A DNA stretch of 64,000 bases from Sphingopyxis sp. GW247-27LB (lineage in GTDB: Bacteria > Pseudomonadota > Alphaproteobacteria > Sphingomonadales > Sphingomonadaceae), in NCBI RefSeq assembly GCF_002277025.1, contig NZ_NIWD01000002.1, positions 1 through 64,000 on the forward strand, given 5' to 3'. Position numbers and translations under genes: made by a program. This document shows, in pieces, positions 44,818 through 53,510 of the stretch. Each line of letters begins with the position of its first letter. The stretch's first letter is position 1. Under the pieces are notes generated by a model, which was given only the letters and a program-made list of their open reading frames with translations, had not been told where the DNA came from and searched no databases.

Positions 44818-46911
44818 ATGACTGATTTTCTCGATCGCCGCGGCCTGTCGGTCGATTCGCGCCTCGTCTCCTTCATCGAGGAGAAGGCTATTCCCGGAAC
44901 CAGGCTCGACGCCGACGCCTTCTGGGCGGATTTCGCCGCGCTGCTGGGTCGCTTCGCGCCCGAGAATATGGCGTTGCTCGCCAAGCGCGAGGACCTGCAG
45001 GCGAAGATCGACGCCTGGCACGGCGCGCGCGCCGGACAGCCGCACGACGCGGCCGCCTATCAGGCCTTTCTGCGCGAGATCGGCTATCTGGTTCCCGAGC
45101 CGGCACCGTTCGCGGTCGGCACCGCGAATGTCGACCCCGAGATCGCGACGATGGCGGGGCCGCAGCTCGTCGTCCCGGCATTGAACGCGCGCTTCGCCCT
45201 GAACGCCGCCAATGCGCGCTGGGGCAGCCTGTACGACGCCTTCTACGGCACCGACGCGCTCGACGCACCGGCGGCGAAGCCTGGCGGCTATGACACGGCG
45301 CGCGGTGCGGCGGTGATCGCGCGGGCGAAGGCGTTCCTCGATGAGGCGGTGCCGCTCGCGTCGGGAAGCTGGGCCGACTGGCAGGGCGGGCAGGTGACGC
45401 TTGCCGACCCGTCGCAATGGGCGGGGAGCAAGCCGGGCGGCATTCTGCTCCGCCACAATGGCCTGCACATCGAACTGGTGATCGATCCGGACAGCGCGAT
45501 CGGCAAGACCGACCCCGCGGGCATCGCCGATGTCGTGCTCGAGGCGGCGCTGACGACGATCATCGACCTCGAGGACAGCGTCGCGGCGGTCGATGGCGAG
45601 GACAAGGCGCTCGGCTATACCAACTGGCTCGGGCTGATGCGCGGCGACCTCGTCGAGAGCTTCGACAAGGGCGGGCGAACGGTCACGCGCGCGATGGCGG
45701 CGGACCGCGAATGGACGTCGCCGTCGGGCGAACCCTTCACGCTGCACGGCCGCAGCGTGATGTTCGTGCGCAACGTCGGTCATCTGATGACGACGCCGAT
45801 GATCAGGCTGCCGAACGGCGCCGAAGCGCCCGAGGGCATCTGCGACGCGGTGATCACCAGCCTCTGCGCGCTCCACGATCTGAAGGGGCTCGGCACGCTG
45901 ACGAACAGCCGCGCGGGCAGCATCTATATCGTCAAGCCCAAGCAGCACGGGCCCGAGGAATGCAGCTTCACCAACCGTCTGTTCGATGCGGCCGAGGACA
46001 TGCTCGGCCTCGCGCGCCACACGATCAAGGTCGGGGTGATGGACGAGGAGCGGCGCACCAGCGCCAATCTCGCCGCGTGCATCGAAGCGGTGAGGGACCG
46101 CATCGTCTTCATCAACACCGGCTTCCTCGACCGCACCGGCGACGAGATTCACACCTCGATGCAGGCCGGCCCGATGATCCCCAAGGGCGAGATGAAGGCG
46201 TCGGACTGGATCGCCGCCTATGAGGACCGCAACGTCCGCATCGGGCTCGCCTGCGGGCTTTCGGGCAAGGCGCAGATCGGCAAGGGCATGTGGGCGATGC
46301 CCGACCTGATGCACGCGATGCTCGAGGCGAAGGTGGGTCATCCGAAATCGGGCGCGAACACCGCCTGGGTGCCGTCGCCGACCGCCGCGACGCTGCACGC
46401 GCTCCACTATCATCAGGTCGACGTGTTCGCGCGGCAGAAGGAGATCGCGGGCGAGGCGGTTCCGGGGCTCGACCGGCTGCTCGCCATCCCCGTCGCGAAC
46501 GGGCGCAACTGGAGCGAGGCCGAGGTGGCGCGTGAGCTCGACAATAATTGCCAGGGCATATTGGGCTATGTCGTTCGCTGGATCGACCAGGGCGTCGGCT
46601 GCTCGAAGGTGCCCGACATCGACGACGTCGGGCTGATGGAGGATCGCGCGACGCTGCGGATTTCGAGCCAGGCGCTCGCCAACTGGCTGCTCCACGGCGT
46701 CTGCACCGCGCAGCAGGTCGACGCCGCGCTTGCGCGCATGGCGGCGAAGGTCGACGCGCAGAACGCCGGCGACCCGCTCTACGAAAAGCTGACCCCCGAC
46801 GGCATCGCCTGGCAGGCGGCGCGCGCGCTGATCTTCGAGGGCGCGACGCAGCCGTCGGGCTATACCGAGCCGCTGCTGCACAAGTTCCGGCAGGCGAAGA
46901 AGGCGGCATAA
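44818..46911 (+). CDS. glcB: Malate synthase G
   Basis: Condenses glyoxylate with acetyl-CoA to malate; with isocitrate lyase (not in the window) it forms the glyoxylate bypass. The large single-chain G form is clear: [41 protein letters not shown], the catalytic region [17 protein letters not shown], and [18 protein letters not shown]. Length is 697 residues, a little shorter than E. coli GlcB (723). The glyoxylate source and regulation cannot be seen here. Confidence 0.96.
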   Translation: MTDFLDRRGLSVDSRLVSFIEEKAIPGTRLDADAFWADFAALLGRFAPENMALLAKREDLQAKIDAWHGARAGQPHDAAAYQAFLREIGYLVPEPAPFAVGTANVDPEIATMAGPQLVVPALNARFALNAANARWGSLYDAFYGTDALDAPAAKPGGYDTARGAAVIARAKAFLDEAVPLASGSWADWQGGQVTLADPSQWAGSKPGGILLRHNGLHIELVIDPDSAIGKTDPAGIADVVLEAALTTIIDLEDSVAAVDGEDKALGYTNWLGLMRGDLVESFDKGGRTVTRAMAADREWTSPSGEPFTLHGRSVMFVRNVGHLMTTPMIRLPNGAEAPEGICDAVITSLCALHDLKGLGTLTNSRAGSIYIVKPKQHGPEECSFTNRLFDAAEDMLGLARHTIKVGVMDEERRTSANLAACIEAVRDRIVFINTGFLDRTGDEIHTSMQAGPMIPKGEMKASDWIAAYEDRNVRIGLACGLSGKAQIGKGMWAMPDLMHAMLEAKVGHPKSGANTAWVPSPTAATLHALHYHQVDVFARQKEIAGEAVPGLDRLLAIPVANGRNWSEAEVARELDNNCQGILGYVVRWIDQGVGCSKVPDIDDVGLMEDRATLRISSQALANWLLHGVCTAQQVDAALARMAAKVDAQNAGDPLYEKLTPDGIAWQAARALIFEGATQPSGYTEPLLHKFRQAKKAA

Positions 46912-46989
46912 GGCGGCGCGTTCCTGTAGGATTGCCAGCCGGCCGGGGGATGGGTAGGGGATTGGCCGCTGCCCTTCCCGGGCAGCCAT

Positions 46990-47043
46990 CGGGGCCACGT
47001 CCCCGCCCGCCGGCGCGCGGGTTTGAAGTCCGGGACGGCCCGG
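46990..47043 (+). ncRNA. Candidate guanidine-II-like (mini-ykkC) leader
   Basis: Two hairpins lie just before the sugE ribosome binding site. The second, 47030-47043, is CCGGG-ACGG-CCCGG with an ACGG loop, the ACGR loop of mini-ykkC RNA. The first, 46990-47005, is CGGGG-CCACGT-CCCCG; its loop contains ACG but not ACGR. The gene downstream is a SugE/Gdx protein, the usual target of guanidine riboswitches. The imperfect first loop and very high GC make this a candidate only. Confidence 0.4.
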
Positions 47044-47065
47044 CGGCCCTTGAAGGAGGCTGCCC

Positions 47066-47386
47066 GTGGCGTGGATTTACCTAGTGATTGCCGGACTTCT
47101 CGAAGTCGTCTGGGCCTTTTCGATGAAGCAATCGGAGGGCTTCAGCAAGCTCGGCCCGTCGATCGTCACGATCGCCGCGATGATCGCGAGTTTCGCGCTG
47201 CTGGCGCTGTCGATGAAGGCGCTGCCGCTCGGCACCGCCTACACGATCTGGACCGGAATCGGCGCGGTGGGCGCGTTTCTGGTCGGCATATGGGTGCTGG
47301 GCGAGGCCGCGAGCGCGATGCGGATCGCGGCGGCGCTGCTGATCGTCGCCGGGCTCGTGCTGATGAAGCTATCGTCGCCGGCCTGA
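47066..47386 (+). CDS. sugE: SMR guanidinium exporter (SugE/Gdx)
   Basis: Small multidrug-resistance family protein of 106 residues with four membrane helices. The key Glu of TM1 lies in AGLLEVVWAFSMKQSEGF (about residue 12). The segment GTAYTIWTGIGAVGAFLVGI is the SugE/Gdx signature that separates guanidinium exporters from EmrE-type drug pumps. Initiation is at GTG, with AAGGAGG at a good distance. A candidate guanidine-responsive leader precedes it. No partner SMR gene is next to it, so it probably acts as a homodimer. Confidence 0.92.
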   Translation: MAWIYLVIAGLLEVVWAFSMKQSEGFSKLGPSIVTIAAMIASFALLALSMKALPLGTAYTIWTGIGAVGAFLVGIWVLGEAASAMRIAAALLIVAGLVLMKLSSPA

Positions 47387-47409
47387 ACCGGCGACGATAT
47401 CGCGCGGGG

Positions 47410-48030
47410 TCAGCTCTCGAAGCGCCGGATGCTTTCGAGGTCGGCCTGTTCGAGCGGTGCGGTGAGCCAGACGCCGCTCTGGCCCTTGCGCGACCAGCGG
47501 ACGATGCCGCGGCGGCGGACGCCGCCCCACAGCACCAGTTCGAGCTTCGTTCCGACTTCGAGCTCGCCGTCATGGACGAGCCCCGCGCCCTGCTGCGACA
47601 GGTTGACCACGTCGATTTCGCGGGGGCCGTCGTCGGTCACGATCGTCGCATGGCCGCGAACCGCCAATCGTGGCGGGCGGTAGCCCGAAGCCTTTTGCTC
47701 GGCCGCCAGCTGTTTCAGCAATTCCGCCGCATTGACCGGCGTGTCGAACGCGACGCCGCAGCGACCGTTTTCGGCCCAGACGACCTCCGCAGACAGCCTG
47801 ATGCTGTCCGACAGCGCGATCTGCAGGCGCTCGCCGGGGTCGACCTGCACGTTCGCCGCGAGCATCATGCCCTCGTCGGAAATATTGCGGACGCGCCAGA
47901 AGCCGGCGTCGCCCTCGCGCTCGATCGTGGCGATGCGGTAGACGGTGCAGTGGCGGCTACTGTTCCGCCGATCGGCGTCCGTCAGGTCGGAAGCGATTCC
48001 CGATGGGTGGGGGACCCGGGATACATTCAT
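47410..48030 (-). CDS. Tandem PilZ-domain protein
   Basis: Probably a cyclic di-GMP receptor. Two PilZ domains are visible in 206 residues. The first has RRNSSRH (R22 and R26) and NISDEG (49-54); the second has RLAVR (R121 and R125) and NLSQQG (143-148). Both match the RxxxR and [DN]xSxxG ligand motifs. No output domain is present, so it likely works by protein contact. It lies in the same region as the GGDEF gene (43515), though not in an operon with it. Confidence 0.86.
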   Translation of the reverse strand: MNVSRVPHPSGIASDLTDADRRNSSRHCTVYRIATIEREGDAGFWRVRNISDEGMMLAANVQVDPGERLQIALSDSIRLSAEVVWAENGRCGVAFDTPVNAAELLKQLAAEQKASGYRPPRLAVRGHATIVTDDGPREIDVVNLSQQGAGLVHDGELEVGTKLELVLWGGVRRRGIVRWSRKGQSGVWLTAPLEQADLESIRRFES

Positions 48031-48536
48031 GCCATTCTCCGTATCAAAGACTGCGCGCCCAGACAGAGCCAGCGAATGTTTTGGTTGTGTGCGACATGTG
48101 GCTCCAATTGCTGATGATGTAAATTTACAAAGATTATCGCCGCAACATCGCTAATCTAATATTAATCTTCACCCCTTTGTAATATTATATATAATCTCGA
48201 TTTATCAGCGGCTTAATTCCGATCGCTGCCAGCCTTGCAGCGATAGATCGGGCTTCTGGCGCGAAGTGGGACAAATTTGCGCGAAAAAAGGCGGACGATA
48301 CAAAAGGGATTTTCCCGTGCGGCCCATCGGGGCCGGCGCGATGCGGCTATCGCTTGCCAAGGGCAGGGGGCACGGCTAAAGGCCGCTTTCATTCGGACAG
48401 ATGCGCCGTTTTCGTTCCGCCTTTCGCCGGCATGCCCGGGGAGGGTGGGCGGACTATTGCCCGAAACGCTTGACGCGGACGGAGCGGCAACCCATTTGGC
48501 CGGAACCATTGGACAGGCAGGAACAGGACGATCGAC
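48031..48536. other. Divergent region between PilZ gene and secE
   Basis: About 500 bp without a convincing gene. An AT-rich block at 48110-48215 stands out from the surrounding GC. A short perfect hairpin (TCGCTGC/GCAGCGA, 48223-48243) follows. A TTGACG box at 48470-48475 could be the secE -35. No tRNA-Trp is visible, although this gene often precedes secE in other bacteria. Confidence 0.5.
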
Positions 48537-48734
48537 ATGGCGAAGCCGAAGATTGGCGAATTCGTCAACCAGGTGAAGACCGAAGCCACCAAGATCGTGT
48601 GGCCGACCGGTCGCCAGACGATGCAGACGACGATCATGGTGCTGATCATGACGACGCTGCTCGCGCTGTTCTTTCTGGGCATCGATACGGTTTTCAACGC
48701 GATCGTCGGCTGGCTGACGTCGCTCGCGCGCTAA
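48537..48734 (+). CDS. secE: Preprotein translocase subunit SecE
   Basis: Essential subunit of the SecYEG channel. The 65-residue form has one membrane helix (about residues 33-57) after the amphipathic segment KIGEFVNQVKTEATKIVWPT; KIVWPTGRQT is the conserved family motif. Length is normal for alphaproteobacteria. AGGA lies upstream. nusG follows after 28 bp, the conserved secE-nusG pair. Confidence 0.95.
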   Translation: MAKPKIGEFVNQVKTEATKIVWPTGRQTMQTTIMVLIMTTLLALFFLGIDTVFNAIVGWLTSLAR

Positions 48735-48762
48735 GCGCGCTCACACGGGGATACGCAGACTT

Positions 48763-49299
48763 ATGGCGCGCTGGTACATCATTCACGCCTATTCGGGTTT
48801 CGAGAACAAGGTCCGCGATTCGGTCGTGGCCGAAGCCGAACGCATGGGCCTCACCGATTTCGTCGAAGCCGTCGAGGTGCCGGTCGAAACGGTCACCGAG
48901 GTCAAGCGCGGCAAGAAGGTGCAGGCCGAGCGCAAATTCTTCCCCGGCTATGTCCTCGCCAAGCTGACGATGACCGACGACGTCTATCACCTCGTCAAGA
49001 ATACGCCGAAGGTCACGGGCTTTCTGGGTTCGATGGGCAAGCCGCAAGCGATCAGCGAGGCCGAGGCCGCGCGCATCCTGAACAGCAAGGAAGAGGCCGC
49101 GGCGCGCCCGAAGACCGAAATCCGCGTCGACTACGAGATCGGCGATCAGGTCAAGGTGCTCGAGGGCCCGTTCGCGAGCTTCAACGGCGTCGTCGAGGAA
49201 CTCGATTTCGACAAGGCGCGGGTCAAGGTCTCGGTGTCGATCTTTGGCCGCGCCACCCCCGTCGAGCTCGATTTCGAGCAGGTCGAACGGATGAAGTGA
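48763..49299 (+). CDS. nusG: Transcription termination/antitermination protein NusG
   Basis: RNA polymerase-associated factor that suppresses pausing and links to Rho or the ribosome. The N-terminal NGN domain begins ARWYIIHAYSGFENKVRDSV, and KKVQAERKFFPGYVL is typical. The C-terminal KOW domain reads GDQVKVLEGPFASFNGVVEELD (about residues 126-147). Length is 178 residues. Unusually, rplK does not follow directly: a repeat and tesB come first. Confidence 0.97.
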   Translation: MARWYIIHAYSGFENKVRDSVVAEAERMGLTDFVEAVEVPVETVTEVKRGKKVQAERKFFPGYVLAKLTMTDDVYHLVKNTPKVTGFLGSMGKPQAISEAEAARILNSKEEAAARPKTEIRVDYEIGDQVKVLEGPFASFNGVVEELDFDKARVKVSVSIFGRATPVELDFEQVERMK

Positions 49300-49313
49300 C
49301 GACCCCGACAGGT

Positions 49314-49392
49314 CGTCATCCCCGCGAACGCGGGGATCTCGTGCGTCATTACGGAACGATAGCGGGAGATTCCGGCTTTCGCCGGAATGACG
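49314..49392. repeat. Foldback intergenic repeat, GTCATTCCGGCGAAAGCC type
   Basis: CGTCATCCCCGCGAACGCGGGGATC on the left mirrors the GATTCCGGCTTTCGCCGGAATGACG right end. Each end also forms its own small hairpin. It lies between nusG and tesB and ends 16 bp before the tesB GTG. Confidence 0.8.
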
Positions 49393-49408
49393 AAAGGGGT
49401 TCTGCATC

Positions 49409-50344
49409 GTGACAACGCTCTCTCCCGCGGAGATCCAGGCTCGCATCGCCCGCGCGCGCGAGATCAACGCCAGCGTGCCGGCGGAAACCGTGGTCGGCGC
49501 GGTCGCGCGGCTCTTCGATCTCGATCCCGTCCCCGGCCTCGCGGACGAATTCACCTTTCCCGCGTTGGCGACCACCGCGCGCGACCGCATCTTCGGCGGG
49601 CAGGTCATCGCGCAGGCGATGATGGCCGCCGCGCGCACCGTCGATGAGGGCAAGCAGGTCCATTCGCTCCACGCCTATTTCCTGCGTGGCGGCGACGAGA
49701 CCAAGCCGCTGCATTTCCGCATCCACCGCGACTTCGACGGGCGCAGCTTCTCCAACCGCCGCGTCGTGGTGCGCCAGGACGGCAAGGTCATCTTCAACCT
49801 GACCGCCTCGTTCCAGGTGCGCGCCGAGGGGCTGGCGCATCAGGTGCCGATGCCCGACCTGCTGCCGCCCGAAAAATGCTGGGACTTCACCGATTTCGTC
49901 GCGGCGGCGCCCGAAATTTCCGACCGGCAGCTCGCCAATATGGCGCGAACGCGGCCGTTCGAGGTGCGCAGCTATCGCCCGCCGGCGTCGGCGAAAGCGA
50001 CGCAGCATTATCAATGGTTCCGCGTCGCGGCGCCGATCGGCGACGATCCGCTGGTCCATCGCGGCTTTCTGGCCTTCGCGTCGGACATGGGGCTGCTGTC
50101 CTCGGCCATGTTGCCGCACGGGGTGAATTTCTGGACGCCAGGCGTGGTGTCGACCAGTCTCGACCATGCGATGTGGTTTCATGCCGACGTCCGCGTCGAC
50201 GAATGGTTCGTCTTCGTCATGGACAGCCCGTGGACGGGCGGCGACCGCGGGCTGTGCCGCGGCTCCATCTATCGCCAGGATGGCACGCTGATCGCGAGCG
50301 TCGTGCAGGAAGGATTGCTACGGTATCGGCCGCCGGCCGGGTAG
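49409..50344 (+). CDS. tesB: Acyl-CoA thioesterase II
   Basis: Hydrolyses acyl-CoA to free fatty acid and CoA. The double hot-dog fold is clear: IFGGQVIAQAMMAAARTV (about residues 59-76), HSLHAYFLRGGDETKPLHFRI, then the second half with FASDMGLLSSAMLPHG and the late SLDHAMWFHADVRVDEW with catalytic residues. Length is 311 residues, slightly longer than E. coli TesB (286). Translation starts at GTG just after a foldback repeat. Its place between nusG and rplK breaks a normally contiguous ribosomal operon. Confidence 0.94.
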   Translation: MTTLSPAEIQARIARAREINASVPAETVVGAVARLFDLDPVPGLADEFTFPALATTARDRIFGGQVIAQAMMAAARTVDEGKQVHSLHAYFLRGGDETKPLHFRIHRDFDGRSFSNRRVVVRQDGKVIFNLTASFQVRAEGLAHQVPMPDLLPPEKCWDFTDFVAAAPEISDRQLANMARTRPFEVRSYRPPASAKATQHYQWFRVAAPIGDDPLVHRGFLAFASDMGLLSSAMLPHGVNFWTPGVVSTSLDHAMWFHADVRVDEWFVFVMDSPWTGGDRGLCRGSIYRQDGTLIASVVQEGLLRYRPPAG

Positions 50345-50415
50345 GAACGCCAGGGCGAGATCCCGGCCTGCGGGTGGTGGCTCAGTTTGGATTTGGAAGG
50401 CGTCGTTCCCTGCCT

Positions 50416-50444
50416 CGTCACCCCGGATCAAGTCCGGGGTGACG
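50416..50444. repeat. Perfect 29-bp hairpin, CGTCACCCCGGA type
   Basis: CGTCACCCCGGA pairs perfectly with TCCGGGGTGACG around TCAAG. An imperfect relative (50611-50635, TCCCGGACCTAATCCGGGGCGA) lies near rplK, so both flank the 310-bp tesB-rplK gap. They resemble half-sites of the element at 37554-37628. No gene is seen in that gap. Confidence 0.75.
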
Positions 50445-50654
50445 AAGAAAGAAAAATCGCACGCTTGCCTTCAAACCGAGTCACCACCGGCCTGCGCCTC
50501 CGCTTGCAATTTTTCCCGCTTGCGCCTATGCGCCGCGCTTCGCGTCAGACAAGGGCGTGATTCCGCGCGGGAGGAAGGGGTGATGCCCTTCCGTTCGACC
50601 GCTTATTTTGAGTCCCGGACCTAATCCGGGGCGACAGAAAGAAAGGAGGCCATC

Positions 50655-51086
50655 ATGGCCAAGAAGATCAGCGGCTACATCAAGCTGCAGGTGCCCGCCG
50701 GCACCGCCAACCCGTCGCCGCCGCTCGGGCCGGCGCTCGGCCAGCGCGGCGTCAACATCATGGAATTCTGCAAGGCGTTCAACGCCGCGACCGATTCCAT
50801 GGACAAGGGCACCCCGACCCCGACCATCATCACCGTCTATGCGGACAAGAGCTTCTCGTTCGTCACCAAGACGCCCCCGGCGACCTATCTGATCAAGAAG
50901 GCCGCGAACCTGAAGTCGGGTTCGAAGGAGCCCGGCAAGATCAGCGGCGGCAAGATCGCGCGTTCGAAGCTCGCCGAGATCGCCGAGATCAAGATGAAGG
51001 ATCTGAACGCCAACGACATCGAACAGGCGACGAAGATCATCGAAGGCAGCGCCCGCTCGATGGGCCTCGAAGTGACGGAGGGCTGA
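50655..51086 (+). CDS. rplK: 50S ribosomal protein L11
   Basis: Binds the GTPase-associated region of 23S rRNA with L10 and is needed for RelA activation. The sequence [20 protein letters not shown], the [22 protein letters not shown] segment and the C-terminal [26 protein letters not shown] region are standard. Length is 143 residues. AAAGGAGG precedes the ATG. rplA follows after four bases. Confidence 0.97.
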   Translation: MAKKISGYIKLQVPAGTANPSPPLGPALGQRGVNIMEFCKAFNAATDSMDKGTPTPTIITVYADKSFSFVTKTPPATYLIKKAANLKSGSKEPGKISGGKIARSKLAEIAEIKMKDLNANDIEQATKIIEGSARSMGLEVTEG

Positions 51087-51090
51087 ACCG

Positions 51091-51786
51091 ATGGCAAAGC
51101 TGACCAAGAAGCAGAAGGCCCTCGAGGGCAAGGTTGACGCGCTGAAGCTGCACGCCGTCGACGAAGCGATCAAGACCGTGCGCGAACTCGCGTCGACCAA
51201 GTTCGACGAGACGCTGGAAATCGCGATGAACCTGGGCGTCGATCCGCGCCACGCGGACCAGATGGTCCGCGGCGTCGTGACGCTGCCCGCCGGCACCGGC
51301 AAGGACGTCAAGGTCGCGGTCTTCGCGCGCGGCGACAATGCCGACAAGGCGCTGGCCGCCGGCGCCGACAAGGTCGGGGCCGAAGACCTGATGGAAGACA
51401 TGCTCGCGGGCAACCTCGACTATGGCCGCGTCATCGCGACGCCGGACATGATGGGCATCGTCGGCCGCCTCGGCAAGACGCTGGGTCCGAAGGGCCTGAT
51501 GCCGAACCCGAAGCTGGGCACCGTGACCCCGAACGTCGCCGAAGCCGTGAAGGCCGCCAAGGGCGGTCAGATCGAATTCCGCGTCGAAAAGGCCGGGATC
51601 ATCCACGCCGGCATCGGCAAGCTGTCGTTCGGCGAAGAGAAGCTGCGCCAGAACTTCGACGCCTTCGTCGACGCGATCGTCAAGGCGAAGCCGGCCGGCG
51701 CGAAGGGCAAATATGTCCGCAAGATCGCGCTGTCGTCGTCGATGGGCCCGGGCGTGAAGGTCGACACCGCCGAAATCGGCGCCTGA
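51091..51786 (+). CDS. rplA: 50S ribosomal protein L1
   Basis: L1-stalk protein that also represses its own rplK-rplA mRNA in many bacteria. Conserved features are [43 protein letters not shown] and [25 protein letters not shown]. Length is 231 residues. A strong terminator follows, so rplJL are not co-transcribed, although in most bacteria they come next. Confidence 0.97.
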   Translation: MAKLTKKQKALEGKVDALKLHAVDEAIKTVRELASTKFDETLEIAMNLGVDPRHADQMVRGVVTLPAGTGKDVKVAVFARGDNADKALAAGADKVGAEDLMEDMLAGNLDYGRVIATPDMMGIVGRLGKTLGPKGLMPNPKLGTVTPNVAEAVKAAKGGQIEFRVEKAGIIHAGIGKLSFGEEKLRQNFDAFVDAIVKAKPAGAKGKYVRKIALSSSMGPGVKVDTAEIGA

Positions 51787-51810
51787 TCGAAGCGCACAAG
51801 CTATAGGGAA

Positions 51811-51836
51811 GGGCCGGAGGAAACTCCGGCCCTTTT
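51811..51836 (+). terminator. Rho-independent terminator of rplKA
   Basis: A perfect 9-bp stem (GGGCCGGAG with CTCCGGCCC) and GAAA tetraloop are followed by TTTT. It closes the rplK-rplA transcript. Confidence 0.88.
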
Positions 51837-51854
51837 CCTATGGGGTGCCGCGCA

Positions 51855-52283
51855 TCAGTTGATGATTTCGCCGCGCTCGTCCGCGCGCAGTGCGGCCAGT
51901 CGTTCTCTCCACACCTGCAGGGCTTCGGGCGTCAACCTGGTCCAATGCGTGATTTCGCCAGTGACCCTGAGCGGTGCGCTGCTGCGATACGACCGGGTGG
52001 GGTTGCCGGGAAATTTCTTGTCGGTCACGTTCGGGTCGTTCTCGAACGCCCCGGTCGGCTCTACGGCATACACACGCGGAAGTGCCCCGCCTTCGGTGAG
52101 GTCCGCCGCGATTTCGGCGGCGAGCCCCGCGCCGTCCACCAAGGCAGTGAAATAGATGTGGTTCATCACCACCTCGGGGCGATAGTTCGACCGGAATCCC
52201 GCTGTAAGCAAATCACCCACGCGCAAATCGGCGATGGTGCCGTGAAAGAACGGACCCTCGTCGAGCACTTCGGTCATCGTCAT
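51855..52283 (-). CDS. arr: NAD-dependent rifamycin ADP-ribosyltransferase
   Basis: Transfers ADP-ribose from NAD to rifamycin antibiotics and so inactivates them. The 142-residue product matches Arr: GPFFHGTIADLRVGDLL, NHIYFTALVDGAGLAAEIA, and EPTGAFENDPNVTDKKFPGNPTRSYRS. The residues aligned with the catalytic His, Tyr and Asp of mycobacterial Arr are His14, Tyr44 and Asp83; spacing from His to Tyr is the same (30). Codon use and GC match the neighbours, and no mobile element is adjacent, so it looks like a resident chromosomal copy. It converges with rplA across the terminator. Confidence 0.92.
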   Translation of the reverse strand: MTMTEVLDEGPFFHGTIADLRVGDLLTAGFRSNYRPEVVMNHIYFTALVDGAGLAAEIAADLTEGGALPRVYAVEPTGAFENDPNVTDKKFPGNPTRSYRSSAPLRVTGEITHWTRLTPEALQVWRERLAALRADERGEIIN

Positions 52284-52334
52284 CGTCCTTGCCTTTCAGC
52301 GGGTGCGTTCAATCGGTGCCAAAGTCCGCGAAAC

Positions 52335-52751
52335 TCAGCCCGCCTTGCGAAACTCGATCAGATCCCATCGGTTGCCATAAAGGTCGAGGAAGACCGCGAC
52401 GGTGCCGTAGTCGGCCTCGAGCGGGTCGCGGACGAAAGTGACGCCGGCGTCCTGATACCGCCGATAGTCGCGCCAGAAATCATCGGTGCGCAGGAACAGG
52501 AAGACGCGCCCGCCGGCCTGGTCGCCGATGAACTTCGCCTGTTCCTCATTGGCGGCGCGTGCGAGCAGGATGGTCGCGCCGCGGTCGGCGTTGCCCGGCG
52601 GCGCCACGAGCACCCAGCGCTTGTCCTGCGCGGGCTGATAGTCGTCGGCGACGAGGGTGAAGCCGAGGGTGCCGACGTAGAAGTCGATCGCCTCGTCATA
52701 ATCGCGAACGACGAGCGCGACGTGCGCCAGCGATTGGCGGGGCGCGGTCAT
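52335..52751 (-). CDS. VOC-family (glyoxalase-like) protein
   Basis: A metal-dependent vicinal-oxygen-chelate fold protein of 138 residues. It begins LAHVALVVRDYDEAIDFYVGTLGF, with metal-ligand His near residue 10. The second half reads GVTFVRDPLEADYGTVAVFLDLYGNRWDLIEF, with the usual terminal Glu ligand. The substrate is unknown; small glyoxalase or bleomycin-resistance-like proteins share this fold. Its start overlaps the ccmB stop by four bases, so it is coupled to the ccm genes. Confidence 0.86.
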   Translation of the reverse strand: MTAPRQSLAHVALVVRDYDEAIDFYVGTLGFTLVADDYQPAQDKRWVLVAPPGNADRGATILLARAANEEQAKFIGDQAGGRVFLFLRTDDFWRDYRRYQDAGVTFVRDPLEADYGTVAVFLDLYGNRWDLIEFRKAG

Positions 52752-53395
52752 TCGCGCAGCCCCCTGAGCGCCGCCCCCGCCGCGAAGGGCCCGATCGCGG
52801 TGAGCAGCAGGCTCGACGCCGCGAGCAGTTTCACCGCCCCGCGCCCCGACGGATCGAGCATCCCGGCGCCGAAGATCAGCAGCGGCACCGCGAGCGGGAG
52901 CACGAGCAGGCCGCCGATCGCACTACCGCCCTTGAGGTTCGCGGTGAGCGCGGCGCTGAGCACCGCGAGCGCGGCGAGCGCGGGGATCGCGATGGCGAGC
53001 CCCGTCGCGAGCGTCGCGACGCGCGCGCCGTCCTGCGCGAGCAGCGCCGCGGCGGGAAGCAGCGCGACGAGCAGCGGCAGGCCGAAGCCGATTGCGTGCG
53101 CGGCGATCTTCACTGCCGCGATCAGCTCGTCGGAAAATCCCCGCACCGCGAGCTGGTCGAGCACCCCGGCGTCGCGGTCGGGCCGCACCAGCCGGTCGAT
53201 CGGCAGCAGCGCCGCGAGCAGCGCGGCGACCCAGACCATGCCGCCACCGGTCTTCGCGAGCAGCGGCGCGTCGGGGCCGACCGCAAAGGGAAAGGCGGTC
53301 GCGACGAGCAGGAAAAAGACGACCGGCAGCCACAGCGCGCCGCTGCCCCATGCGCGGCGCAGGTCGCGCCAGAAGAGGGCGAGAAGGGCGGTCAT
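52748..53395 (-). CDS. ccmB: Heme exporter protein CcmB
   Basis: Membrane component of the CcmABCD system for cytochrome c maturation; with CcmA it drives release of holo-CcmE. About six hydrophobic helices are visible. Family segments are FWRDLRRAWGSGALWLPVVFFLLVA at the N-terminus, DRDAGVLDQLAVRGFSDELI in the middle and GGSAIGGLLVLPLAVPLLIFG later. Length is 215 residues. A foldback repeat separates it from ccmA upstream. ccmC and ccmD are not seen. Confidence 0.92.
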   Translation of the reverse strand: MTALLALFWRDLRRAWGSGALWLPVVFFLLVATAFPFAVGPDAPLLAKTGGGMVWVAALLAALLPIDRLVRPDRDAGVLDQLAVRGFSDELIAAVKIAAHAIGFGLPLLVALLPAAALLAQDGARVATLATGLAIAIPALAALAVLSAALTANLKGGSAIGGLLVLPLAVPLLIFGAGMLDPSGRGAVKLLAASSLLLTAIGPFAAGAALRGLRE

Positions 53396-53405
53396 TCGCC
53401 GTCAC

Positions 53406-53501
53406 CGTCATTGCGAGGAGCGTAGCGACGAAGCAATCTCCAGCCATCGACCTTGCTCAAGGCGGATGGCTGGAGATTGCTTCGCTCCGCTCGCAATGAC
53501 G
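53406..53501. repeat. Foldback intergenic repeat, CGTCATTGCGAGGAGC family, copy 2
   Basis: Same 96-bp length and layout as 35622-35717. Arms begin CGTCATTGCGAGGAGCGTAG and end CGCTCGCAATGACG, with the CCAGCCATC / GATGGCTGG centre kept complementary although some bases differ between the copies. It sits between ccmA and ccmB. Confidence 0.88.
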
Positions 53502-53510
53502 GGAGGCGGG

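Noticed and set aside
44311..46998. 895-codon open frame antisense to malate synthase
   Set aside because: Same cause; malate synthase motifs on the plus strand are decisive.
48031..48536. tRNA-Trp expected before secE
   Set aside because: No GTTCGAnTC T-loop or cloverleaf pairing could be found in the region.
50416..50444. Possible intrinsic terminator of tesB
   Set aside because: The stem is perfect but is followed by GAAGAAAG rather than U's, and the sequence matches a repeat found elsewhere.
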